Source: Wenjunlia tyrosinilytica (lineage in GTDB: Bacteria; Actinomycetota; Actinomycetes; Streptomycetales; Streptomycetaceae). From it: a DNA stretch of 37,078 nucleotides. Position numbers and translations under genes: made by a program. The stretch is from assembly GCF_014646055.1 (NCBI RefSeq), contig NZ_BMMS01000046.1, forward strand, positions 1 to 37,078, read 5' to 3'. Numbering within the stretch: the stretch's first letter is position 1; each line of letters starts with the position of its first letter. The notes under the pieces are model-generated. The model was not told the DNA's origin and searched no databases. It was given only the letters and a program-made list of their open reading frames with translations. Shown here piece after piece: positions 7,275-14,472 of the stretch.

Positions 7275-8438
7275 CTACTGGCTGATGGTTGCCGACGGCG
7301 GAGTCCAACGGCTTTTGGGCGGGATGGTGCCGCTGACTCCGAAGTCGTTCTTGAGCTGTTCGGGGATGGCGTAGTGCATGACGCGGCCGCGGGTGAGGGA
7401 CGACAGTTCGAAGACGCTTGTCAGGTGTCCGAGTCGGTCCAGGGCCCAGCCCGCCAGGGGTGAGCGGTCCTCAATGGTTTCCAGCAGCCCCAGCAGGGCG
7501 GGGGCTGCCTTGACGACGGTGTCCCAGGTGGTGCGGGGGACCTGCAGCCAGTCGGCGCAGGTGTCACCGATCAGGTAGCGGATCAGGGCGGAGACGATCG
7601 GGTCGAAGAAGGTGCCGGGCACGACTTCCTCGTAGAGGTCGATGAGCTGGCGGGTGAGCTGGGCGCCTTCCTCGCTGGGGCCCATGTGGCGAGTCATGTA
7701 CAGGTCGGAGAACTCGCGGGCTGACTGCAGGTCCTTGGGGACATGGTCCTGGTCGATGCCGAGGATGGCGCCGACCACCCGCCAGGCGTAGTAGTAGGCC
7801 TCGGCGCCTTCGTTGCTCATGTGGATGCCAAGGCGGTGCAGGGCATCGAGGACCTGGATGGAGAACATCATCTGCCCGCCGATCATGTCCTCCTGACAGA
7901 TCGGCGTGCCCAGGGCGGCGGTGTCCCAGCGGTCCTCCCGCTTGAGGTGGTGGCGGATGGAGGCATGCAGCAGCCGCACTTTCTGGGCCGCGGGGATGAA
8001 ACGACTGCCGGCTTCGAACGCGCCGGGCTGCATGAGGTAGACGGTGAACTGGCCCGTCTCAGCCATCCGTTTGGAGGGGTACTTCAGCGAATGGGTGGAC
8101 GACAGCAGCTTGGCCACGTGGGGCAGGACGTAGCAGGCGGGCATCGAGGCGAACGAGAGCGCGGTGGAGATGTGCACGTTGTTGTCGATGAAGAACAGCC
8201 GTGCCTTCTCCATCTCACCCCAGTCCACCCAGGCCGGGGGCGTGCTGGTCTCGTTCAGGTACTCGCGGGCCACGTCCGGCAGCCCCTCGGGAAGCTCCTG
8301 CCCGACGGTGGAGACGTAGCGCATGAGCGTGTTGAACGTGCCGACCTCTCCGCGCTCGAACAGCGTCGCCACAGTCGCGTCGGCGAGTTCGTCCCCTTCG
8401 GTGCGCAGGGCGTCCATGGACGCCGCGGTGTAGGTCAT
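7275..8438 (-). CDS. DUF2236 rubber-oxygenase / MpaB-like haem oxygenase
   Basis: A 387-residue protein of the latex-clearing-protein/MpaB family (DUF2236), whose characterised members bind haem b and cleave double bonds of isoprenoid chains: Lcp acts on polyisoprene and MpaB' on a farnesyl side chain. The central region reads KVRLLHASIRHHL, where the His after RLL corresponds to the proximal haem ligand region, followed by PICQEDMIGGQMMFS and EGAEAYYYAWRVVGAILG, typical helical blocks of the family. There is no signal peptide or obvious membrane anchor. The ATG start follows a strong GGAGGAG. It is the last gene of an operon, 24 bases after a polyprenyl diphosphate synthase, so an isoprenoid made by that enzyme is the natural candidate substrate; this is inference. 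Confidence 0.85.
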   Translation of the reverse strand: MTYTAASMDALRTEGDELADATVATLFERGEVGTFNTLMRYVSTVGQELPEGLPDVAREYLNETSTPPAWVDWGEMEKARLFFIDNNVHISTALSFASMPACYVLPHVAKLLSSTHSLKYPSKRMAETGQFTVYLMQPGAFEAGSRFIPAAQKVRLLHASIRHHLKREDRWDTAALGTPICQEDMIGGQMMFSIQVLDALHRLGIHMSNEGAEAYYYAWRVVGAILGIDQDHVPKDLQSAREFSDLYMTRHMGPSEEGAQLTRQLIDLYEEVVPGTFFDPIVSALIRYLIGDTCADWLQVPRTTWDTVVKAAPALLGLLETIEDRSPLAGWALDRLGHLTSVFELSSLTRGRVMHYAIPEQLKNDFGVSGTIPPKSRWTPPSATISQ

Positions 8439-8462
8439 GGTGCTCCTCCGGTGGGGTGGCGG

Positions 8463-9515
8463 TCAGTGAGTGCGGGTGGCTGAGAGGGTCGCCAAGGCAG
8501 ACAGCGCGCGGCGGGCCTCGGTGGTCAGATCGGCGTCGGCCAGGGCGTCGTGTGCTTCACGCAGCCGGGCGGTGATCATGTCTTCGACGTGGGCGACGGC
8601 GCCGGTGCGGTGAGCGATCTCCCGGGCCCGTTCCACCTGCTGCTCACTGAGGTTCGCCTGCCCGAGCAGGTGGTGCAGCTCGCGGTGTTCCGCCTTGGTG
8701 GCGGACGTGAGCGCGTGGGCCATCAGAGCGGTGGGCCGGTTCCCGGCCAGGTCATCGGCCGGGTCCTTGCCGGTCTGCTCAGGATCACCGAACAGGCCCA
8801 GCAGGTCATCGCGCAGCTGGAACGCCTCGCCCAGCGGCACGCCGTAGTCGCTGTACGACCGCAGCAGCCGCGGTGGGGCACCGGCGAGAAGGCCGCCGAT
8901 CTGCAAAGGGTGTTCGACGGTGTATTTGGCGGTCTTGTAGCGGATGACCTTCACCGACGCGTCCGGGTCCGGCTCGGCTCCGGTGCGCAAGACCTCCAGG
9001 CACTCACCGGCCACCAGTTCGCGGGCCAGGACCGCCCACAGAGGCCGGGCCCTGCTCAGGTAGGCGCCGGGCAGGCCGGAGGTGGTGAACAGCTGCCCGG
9101 CCATCGACATCAGCAGATCACCCACCAGCATGGCCAGAGCCCGGGCGCCGGCCTTCGGCCGCGCATGATCGGTGAGGACCTCGCGCAGGGCGATGTGCCC
9201 GGTGGGCCGGCCGTGCCGGGTGCGGCTGTGGTCGATCAGGTCGTCGTGCACGACGGCGGCCGCGTGGACCAACTCGATCGCGCTGGCGGCGCTTACCAGC
9301 GCCTCGCTGTCGGGCTGCCCGGCCCCGCGCCAGCCCCAGTAGCAAAACGCCGCCCTGAGCCGCTTGCCGTGCCCGGCCGCGGCATGAAGCTGCTCGGCGA
9401 CCGGCGCCAGACAGGCGTCGATGTCGGCCAGAGCCTGCGCTTCCGCGGTAACGAACTTGCTGAGGACCTGGTCGATGCGCTTCTTCAGTAACGCGTGCTC
9501 TTCCCGTTCACTCAC
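8463..9515 (-). CDS. Polyprenyl diphosphate synthase (trans-isoprenyl type)
   Basis: Condenses isopentenyl diphosphate onto an allylic diphosphate to build a linear prenyl chain. The 350-residue protein has GKRLRAAFCYWG, the first Asp-rich motif HDDLIDHSRTRHG, the KTAKYTVEHPLQIG helix that binds substrate, and the second Asp-rich motif FQLRDDLLGLFGD followed by GKDPADDLAGNRPTAL. All catalytic aspartates are present. Product chain length cannot be read with confidence. The GTG start (VSEREEHALL) is chosen because it overlaps the stop of the upstream 94-codon gene by a few bases and gives the usual family N-terminus. It is the middle gene of a three-gene operon with the DUF2236 oxygenase downstream. 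Confidence 0.92.
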   Translation of the reverse strand: MSEREEHALLKKRIDQVLSKFVTAEAQALADIDACLAPVAEQLHAAAGHGKRLRAAFCYWGWRGAGQPDSEALVSAASAIELVHAAAVVHDDLIDHSRTRHGRPTGHIALREVLTDHARPKAGARALAMLVGDLLMSMAGQLFTTSGLPGAYLSRARPLWAVLARELVAGECLEVLRTGAEPDPDASVKVIRYKTAKYTVEHPLQIGGLLAGAPPRLLRSYSDYGVPLGEAFQLRDDLLGLFGDPEQTGKDPADDLAGNRPTALMAHALTSATKAEHRELHHLLGQANLSEQQVERAREIAHRTGAVAHVEDMITARLREAHDALADADLTTEARRALSALATLSATRTH

Positions 9516-9792
9516 TGCGGCTTCCCGCCTGGGTGCGAGCGGTGACGGTGCGGGCGAGGACCTCCAGGTGAGTGGGCGGCGCGGCCGCATGCCGGCCCAG
9601 GAGCAGGCGGCCGCGGGCCTTGGTCTCCTCCTGGCCGTCCACCAGAAGGTCCCCGATGTCGGCGCGGCGCAGCAGGCCGCTGACGCCGCCCACCGCGCTG
9701 CTCAGCCCGCACACGGCCAGATCGGCAAGGCCGGCCACCAGGGCCAACGTGTCTTCGGTCAGGCCCGGCTTGCGGCCGTCATGGTGTGTCAC
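9508..9792 (-). CDS. Small unknown protein, first gene of the prenyl synthase operon
   Basis: A 94-residue product that I do not recognise. The first two thirds (from DTLALVAGLADLAVCGLSS to LLRRADIGDLLVDGQEETK) look like amphipathic helices, with no Cys motif, signal peptide or clear membrane segment; the C-terminus is basic. The GTG start has GGGAGA a few bases upstream and the stop overlaps the start of the polyprenyl diphosphate synthase gene (GTGAGTGA), so the two are translationally coupled. That coupling suggests a partner or regulatory subunit of the prenyl synthase, although no homology supports this. Confidence 0.7.
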   Translation of the reverse strand: MTHHDGRKPGLTEDTLALVAGLADLAVCGLSSAVGGVSGLLRRADIGDLLVDGQEETKARGRLLLGRHAAAPPTHLEVLARTVTARTQAGSRSE

Positions 9793-10196
9793 AGCATGTC
9801 TCCCTGCATGGCAAGGCCCGCCCCGGCTCCGGCCGGTCGGCCCGGAGCAGCGCGTAGCGGCGTTCGGCACAACACGATTCGAGTCTGGCCACCGAACACG
9901 CCCCAGGCAGCCCATTTGCACCATCGAGTGATCTTCTTCAAAGATCCGCACAAGCAGTAAGGGGCACCTGTTACGGGACAAGAACCTGATCACGGCTGGT
10001 GCTTCGAGCGGCCGGCTGAAGCCCGCCGAGCGTCCGCGCCGAGCACTGTCGGCACCCACCACCGGTACGCGTGATCCGACGGCTCGGTCCGAGGCCGGGC
10101 CCCGACCTTCTGGCTCCGCGGGCCGAGGGACCCGGCCTCGGGCACCTTCTGCGCATGCGCCTTCCCCAGGGTGTGCTTACACTCATAAGCGGCAGA

Positions 10197-10220
10197 GCCT
10201 TCGGTCATTGATCCGAAGGC
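10197..10220 (+). promoter_or_regulatory. Inverted repeat in glycosyltransferase leader
   Basis: GCCTTCGG at 10197-10204 pairs exactly with CCGAAGGC at 10213-10220 around an 8-base loop. It lies about 80 bases before the glycosyltransferase start. It could be an operator or a leader hairpin; there is no T run to mark it as a simple terminator. Confidence 0.4.
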
Positions 10221-10281
10221 GACATCGAACCGGCTCCGACTCGGGCTGCCGCGCCACCCGCGGTGAATGGCCGACGAGTTT

Positions 10282-10296
10282 GGAGGTGCCACCTCC
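10282..10296 (+). promoter_or_regulatory. Hairpin that covers the ribosome-binding site of the glycosyltransferase gene
   Basis: GGAGGTGCCACCTCC ends directly before the ATG. The Shine-Dalgarno GGAGGT (10282-10287) pairs perfectly with ACCTCC (10291-10296) around the 3-base loop GCC. As RNA the ribosome-binding site would be hidden in a 6-bp GC-rich stem, so translation should need melting of the stem or an activator. Seen directly in the sequence; the regulatory role is inferred. Confidence 0.55.
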
Positions 10297-12909
10297 ATGT
10301 CAGTCCTCTGGGGTGTTTCCTTCGACGCCACGCCGTTGTCCGGGGTCGTCGTGGAATTCATCAAGGTCGCGAAGATCTTCCATTCCCGCGGCTACCGCGT
10401 CCACTTGGATCTCGGTTACGACATCAAGGCGGACAAGAATTCCTTCTTCCGCCCCTACACCGACGAGGCCGCCCTGCTGCCGGACTGGGTGCGCCTGGAC
10501 AGGGTCGAGGGGATCGACACGGTTCCCGGGTACGACGCCGCCGTGGTGGAGGCCGTGCTCCGCGAAGTCGTTCAGCAGGGGGACGGTGAGCGGTGGCGGC
10601 CGGCCGTCGCGTCGCTGACCGGCTGCCTGAGCGACCGGATCCTGGCGACGTGGGAACGGCTCGGGGTGTCCCTCGTCGTGGTGGAGAACGGCACACTTCC
10701 GGAGAACATCGCCTACACCCAGGCCCTTTACCAGGCCATCGAGGAATACGGCAGACGCCACCGGCTCGGCCGGTTCGTTCTGTGGCGCGATCACGACCTG
10801 ATGTGGCAGAGCGAGCCGAGTGCGGCCAAGTACGGCGCCTTCCCCTACGCGCACACGCCGAAGCCGCGGGATTCCTTATTCATCCACTACGCGGCGCTTC
10901 ACCACGAAGCGCTGCGCCGTACCGTGGCCTGGGCACCGGACCTGCGCAACATCGATGTCCTGCCGAATACCTTCGCCCACCGTCCCGCCCGCGTCGACGA
11001 GCGCGGCACCGCGTTCCGCCGCGACCACGGCATTCCGGATCAGGTGCCGCTCATCGCCCGTTTCACGCGGATCATTCCGCAGAAACGCATCGACAGGGAC
11101 ATCCATCTGCTGGCCGCGCTGGCCGACCGCACCGACGCCCACCTGTTCATTGCCGGAGACCCCGCGGAAGCCCCCGCCGAGCACGCCGCACTCGTCGCGC
11201 TGGCCGAGGCGCTGAAGGTCGGCGACCGAGTGGTGTTCGGCGGCCGACTGGCCCCGCACGAACGGGACGTCGGACGTTGTGCCGGAGGCGGGTACTCGGT
11301 CCGGGACCTGCTCGCACACGCCGACGTCGCGTCCTTCATGACCTCGCGGGACTACGAGAGCTACGGCAACCCGATCGGCGAGGCCATCGCCTCCCGCGTC
11401 CCCTACGTCACCACCCGGTACGACCTCTATGACGCCGTCTACGCGAGCAAGGGCTTTCGCGCTCCCGTGCTGGACACCCGGGCCCACGATCTGCCCGCGG
11501 GAGTCTTCCTGGACGAGGTGGCGGAACTGCTGACCGATGAAGGGCGGCGGATGCGGACGGCCGAGCACAACTACAGGCTGGGAGAGCGCCATCTTGGCCG
11601 GGCTCAGGCGGAAGGGCTGCTGGACCGGCTGTTCCTGACGCCGATGGCGGACCGGACCAGGATGAGCGTCGTCGTGCCGGTGTACAACGAGGCGGGCAGC
11701 CTGCCCACGACCTTGGAAGCGCTGTACCACCAGCGCGGCCCCGAGGGGCTGCTGGAGCGGTCGCTGTACGAGGTCGTGCTGGTCGACAACAACTCCACCG
11801 ACGACACGGCCGCCGCCGTCCGGCGTTTCGCCGCCGACCATCCCGATCTGGCGATCCACCTGCTCACCGAACCGGAGCAAGGCGTCTCCTGTGCCCGCCG
11901 GACCGGCATGGAGTTCGCGAGCACCCGCAGCCGGGGCCGTGGCGTCCGCGACGACGGGCGCTTCTACCTGGTCTCGGCGGACGCGGACTGCCGAGTCGCC
12001 CCGGACTGGCTGTGGCAGCTCTACACCGCGATGGAGTCCGGGAAGGCCGCCATCGGCGTGTGCGACTACACCTACGCACCGGAGCACTTCGCTCACCGGC
12101 CCCGCCTGTGGGAGGTGATCTCCCGCACCCTGCGCTGCCGGGCGGTGACCTTCGCGCTGTTCGGCGGCTTTCCCGACGGCAAGGGCTTCGCCGTGGACCG
12201 GGACGTCCACGACGCGGTGGGCGGCATCGAGGTCTTCTACCAACTGCGCGACGGGCAGTTCGTCAACCACCTCTCCGACGACTGGGACTTCGGCATCAAG
12301 GTGCGCAACTCGGGGGAGGACATCGTCTACGCACCCCTGTCCCGGGTGGAGATCAACCCCCGGAGGGTCGACCACGCCCTCGACGAGGTGATCACCGGCC
12401 GGGCATACGGCTCGGACGGTGTCATCGTCATGCGCGACATCCGAGCCCAGCGGTCGGCGGTGGACCAGGGCAGGGACCTCACCGAAGCCGAAGCGCGCGA
12501 GGCATGGGCGTTCTCCGTCAAGGACTTCGTCCCGAAGAACACCGTTCTGCCGGTTCTGCTGAGCCCGTCGCTGCTGGAGGACCACGGGGTGGCCGAGTTC
12601 TTCGGCCGCTCTCTGGCCCAACGCCTGGCGTGCCGGGTGGAGGAGGTCAAGGACGAGATGCGGATGATCGACTTCGCCCCGATCCACTCGTACAAGACAC
12701 CGTCGTACCGCCTGTACTTCGAGTTCGCCGACGAGATCTTCGCGCGGCTGCGCGCGACCGTGGGTGAGGACGTCGGACACCCGCCGCCGCTGCCGGCGTG
12801 CCTGCGTGACGTGCCACCGGAACGCTTCGCCGAATTCGTCCGGTACTACTGCGAGGACCGCGAGTCCGGGGAGGCGCACAACTACTTCGGAAACGGCGGG
12901 GTGTTCTGA
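10297..12909 (+). CDS. Two-domain glycosyltransferase (GT4-like + GT2-like)
   Basis: An 870-residue fusion of two glycosyltransferases. The N-terminal half (about 1-455) is GT-B fold, GT4-like: LSGVVVEFIKVAKIF near the start, LPNTFAHRPARV, a nucleotide-binding RFTRIIPQKRIDRDI segment and the E-x7-E pair in DYESYGNPIGEAIAS. The C-terminal half (from about 460) is GT-A fold, GT2-like: MSVVVPVYNEAGSLPTTL, VVLVDNNSTDDT, the metal site in SADADC and an acceptor-side DDWDFG. A roughly 150-residue tail follows. The ATG at 10297 is preferred to one at 10267 because GGAGG lies nine bases upstream. Codon 194 is TTA, so expression should depend on the bldA tRNA. The stop overlaps the ATG of the radical SAM gene (TGATGA). 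No signal peptide or membrane segment is visible. The sugar donor and acceptor are unknown. Confidence 0.87.
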   Translation: MSVLWGVSFDATPLSGVVVEFIKVAKIFHSRGYRVHLDLGYDIKADKNSFFRPYTDEAALLPDWVRLDRVEGIDTVPGYDAAVVEAVLREVVQQGDGERWRPAVASLTGCLSDRILATWERLGVSLVVVENGTLPENIAYTQALYQAIEEYGRRHRLGRFVLWRDHDLMWQSEPSAAKYGAFPYAHTPKPRDSLFIHYAALHHEALRRTVAWAPDLRNIDVLPNTFAHRPARVDERGTAFRRDHGIPDQVPLIARFTRIIPQKRIDRDIHLLAALADRTDAHLFIAGDPAEAPAEHAALVALAEALKVGDRVVFGGRLAPHERDVGRCAGGGYSVRDLLAHADVASFMTSRDYESYGNPIGEAIASRVPYVTTRYDLYDAVYASKGFRAPVLDTRAHDLPAGVFLDEVAELLTDEGRRMRTAEHNYRLGERHLGRAQAEGLLDRLFLTPMADRTRMSVVVPVYNEAGSLPTTLEALYHQRGPEGLLERSLYEVVLVDNNSTDDTAAAVRRFAADHPDLAIHLLTEPEQGVSCARRTGMEFASTRSRGRGVRDDGRFYLVSADADCRVAPDWLWQLYTAMESGKAAIGVCDYTYAPEHFAHRPRLWEVISRTLRCRAVTFALFGGFPDGKGFAVDRDVHDAVGGIEVFYQLRDGQFVNHLSDDWDFGIKVRNSGEDIVYAPLSRVEINPRRVDHALDEVITGRAYGSDGVIVMRDIRAQRSAVDQGRDLTEAEAREAWAFSVKDFVPKNTVLPVLLSPSLLEDHGVAEFFGRSLAQRLACRVEEVKDEMRMIDFAPIHSYKTPSYRLYFEFADEIFARLRATVGEDVGHPPPLPACLRDVPPERFAEFVRYYCEDRESGEAHNYFGNGGVF

Positions 12910-14393
12910 TGAGCACAGCGTACGAGCGGACACTGGACTCGCTCAAGGAGACGGACCCGTCCTGGCCCACCCCGGCCGTGGTCGACGCTCTGGCCGCGCC
13001 GGGCAATCGGCACCTGCTCACTTACGTCGCCGAGGACCCGTTCGGAGCCCACGTCTTTCCCGGCAATGTCGAGGGCTACGCGCCCGAGGACTTCCTTGCC
13101 GACCTGCAGGCACAGCTGACCGCGACCGCCCCCATCCACCTGTGGGCCTACATCCCCACCTGTGCCTACCGCTGCCACTTCTGCCAGTACCCCGTGGTGC
13201 TGGTCAAGGGCAGCCCGCAGGCCGCCGACGCCAAGGCCGGCCAGTGGGTGGACTGGAACATCCGGGAGGCCCGGCTCTGGCTTCGGCGGGTGCCCGCCTT
13301 GGCGACCGCGCCGATCGGCGAGTTCAACGTCTTCGGCGGAACACCGTCACTGCTGCCCCCGGACGCCCTGCGCCGGCTGATCGGCTTCTACCGGGAGAAC
13401 TTCGCGTTCGGTCCGGGGACGGCCATCCGCGTCGAGGGCGACCCGACCACCCTCACACCCGACAAACTCGAACTGCTGGCCGCGCTGGGGTGCACCAAGA
13501 TCTCCTGCGGAGTGCAGTCCTTCGACGACCCGGTTCTGCGCCAGTGCGGCCGCCGGCACAGCGCCCGAGCCGCTCTGGACTTCCTGCGCAACGCCCGGCG
13601 CACCGGATTCGAATGGATCAGCGTCGATCTGATGTACGGTCTGCTGGACCAGACGGTGGACAGCGTGCGGCGAGACCTGGATGTCCTTCTGGAGCACAGC
13701 CCCACCGCGGCGGTGTGCACGAAGCTGCACCTGAGGTCGTACTCCGACACCCGGACCGGCGTCACCGGCGTGCAGCCCGCGGCCTGGCAACTGCCCGACC
13801 ACCGGGAGCGGCTGCGGCGCAACGGGCGCCACTGGCCCTCCCTCGGCGAGCAGTACCAGATGCGGGAGATCCTCACCGACGGTTTGCGCAGGCACGGATA
13901 CACCGAGCACCCGACCATGTACTTCGCCCGCGACGGCCTCGGGCCGGAGACCTGGAAGTCCATCATGGTCGACCAGGACAAGCAGGAGGCCGAGGTGGCG
14001 ATCGGACTCGGGGGAAGTTCGAGCTGCCGCCGATCCGAGGCGATCACGGAGGTGGACTGGCGGCGCTACTCGGAGGCGGTCGATGCCGGCCGGGTACCGC
14101 TGCGGTCCGCGACCCGCTTCACGGCCCCGGCTCAGGAGGCGCGTGCCGTCAAGATGGCCCTGACCAGTCTGCGCCCCCTGGACGACCGGCTGCACCGACA
14201 ACGCCACGGCGGCCGATCCCTGTTCGACGAGCCGTGGCGCACCCGATTCGACTCGCTGGCCGAACGCGGACTGCTGGCAGTCGACGAGCGCATGGGCGAG
14301 GTGCGACTGACCAGCGATGGCGAAGTGCTGGTCGAGGCGGTCATCAACACCGAACTCGACAACGCCCAGGCCGAACGCCACCGCTGCCCGTAG
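12909..14393 (+). CDS. HemN/HemW-like radical SAM enzyme
   Basis: A 494-residue radical SAM protein of the coproporphyrinogen-oxidase-like (HemN) superfamily. The cluster motif CAYRCHFC (Cys85, Cys89, Cys92) binds the SAM-activating 4Fe-4S. It is followed by FNVFGGTPSLLPPDAL, the GGTPS region for SAM, VEGDPTTL, KISCGVQSFDDPVLRQCGRRH and WISVDLMYGLLDQT, all in the order expected for HemN-like enzymes. A C-terminal HemN-type domain ends near 480 (MGEVRLTSDGEVLVE). Relatives include HemW haem chaperones and class C radical SAM methyltransferases/cyclopropanases of natural-product clusters. Being coupled to a double glycosyltransferase rather than to haem genes argues against a housekeeping role. 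The substrate is unknown. Confidence 0.88.
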   Translation: MSTAYERTLDSLKETDPSWPTPAVVDALAAPGNRHLLTYVAEDPFGAHVFPGNVEGYAPEDFLADLQAQLTATAPIHLWAYIPTCAYRCHFCQYPVVLVKGSPQAADAKAGQWVDWNIREARLWLRRVPALATAPIGEFNVFGGTPSLLPPDALRRLIGFYRENFAFGPGTAIRVEGDPTTLTPDKLELLAALGCTKISCGVQSFDDPVLRQCGRRHSARAALDFLRNARRTGFEWISVDLMYGLLDQTVDSVRRDLDVLLEHSPTAAVCTKLHLRSYSDTRTGVTGVQPAAWQLPDHRERLRRNGRHWPSLGEQYQMREILTDGLRRHGYTEHPTMYFARDGLGPETWKSIMVDQDKQEAEVAIGLGGSSSCRRSEAITEVDWRRYSEAVDAGRVPLRSATRFTAPAQEARAVKMALTSLRPLDDRLHRQRHGGRSLFDEPWRTRFDSLAERGLLAVDERMGEVRLTSDGEVLVEAVINTELDNAQAERHRCP

Positions 14394-14414
14394 CGCCGCA
14401 CAGCGCGGACCTTC

Positions 14415-14433
14415 CGCCCAGGAGCCCTGGGCG
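14415..14433. terminator. Bidirectional terminator hairpin between convergent genes
   Basis: CGCCCAGG at 14415-14422 and CCTGGGCG at 14426-14433 form a perfect 8-bp stem with a 3-base AGC loop. It lies between the stop of the radical SAM gene and the convergent stop of the TIR/NB-ARC/TPR gene and can serve both strands. Confidence 0.6.
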
Positions 14434-14472
14434 CAGCCGCCAAACGGTAAAGATGTCGCCCGCGGCTCCGCT

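Larger units (their letters stand above)
9793..10296. other. Divergent promoter region between prenyl operon and glycosyltransferase operon
   Basis: About 500 bases without a credible gene. It contains an inverted repeat at 9930-9946 (GATCTT, 5-base loop, AAGATC) about 140 bases upstream of the 94-aa gene, a possible operator for the prenyl operon, and two hairpins in the leader of the glycosyltransferase gene that are listed separately. Open frames crossing this region on the minus strand overlap the glycosyltransferase start and lack ribosome-binding sites. Confidence 0.5.

Noticed and set aside
9990-10364. Possible minus-strand gene of 124 codons before the glycosyltransferase
   Set aside because: It overlaps the glycosyltransferase start and leader hairpins, has no ribosome-binding site and no recognisable sequence.
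10876-12933. 685-codon minus-strand open frame over the glycosyltransferase
   Set aside because: Mirror of the GT coding bias; no domain, no ribosome-binding site, and the sense strand shows GT4 and GT2 motifs.
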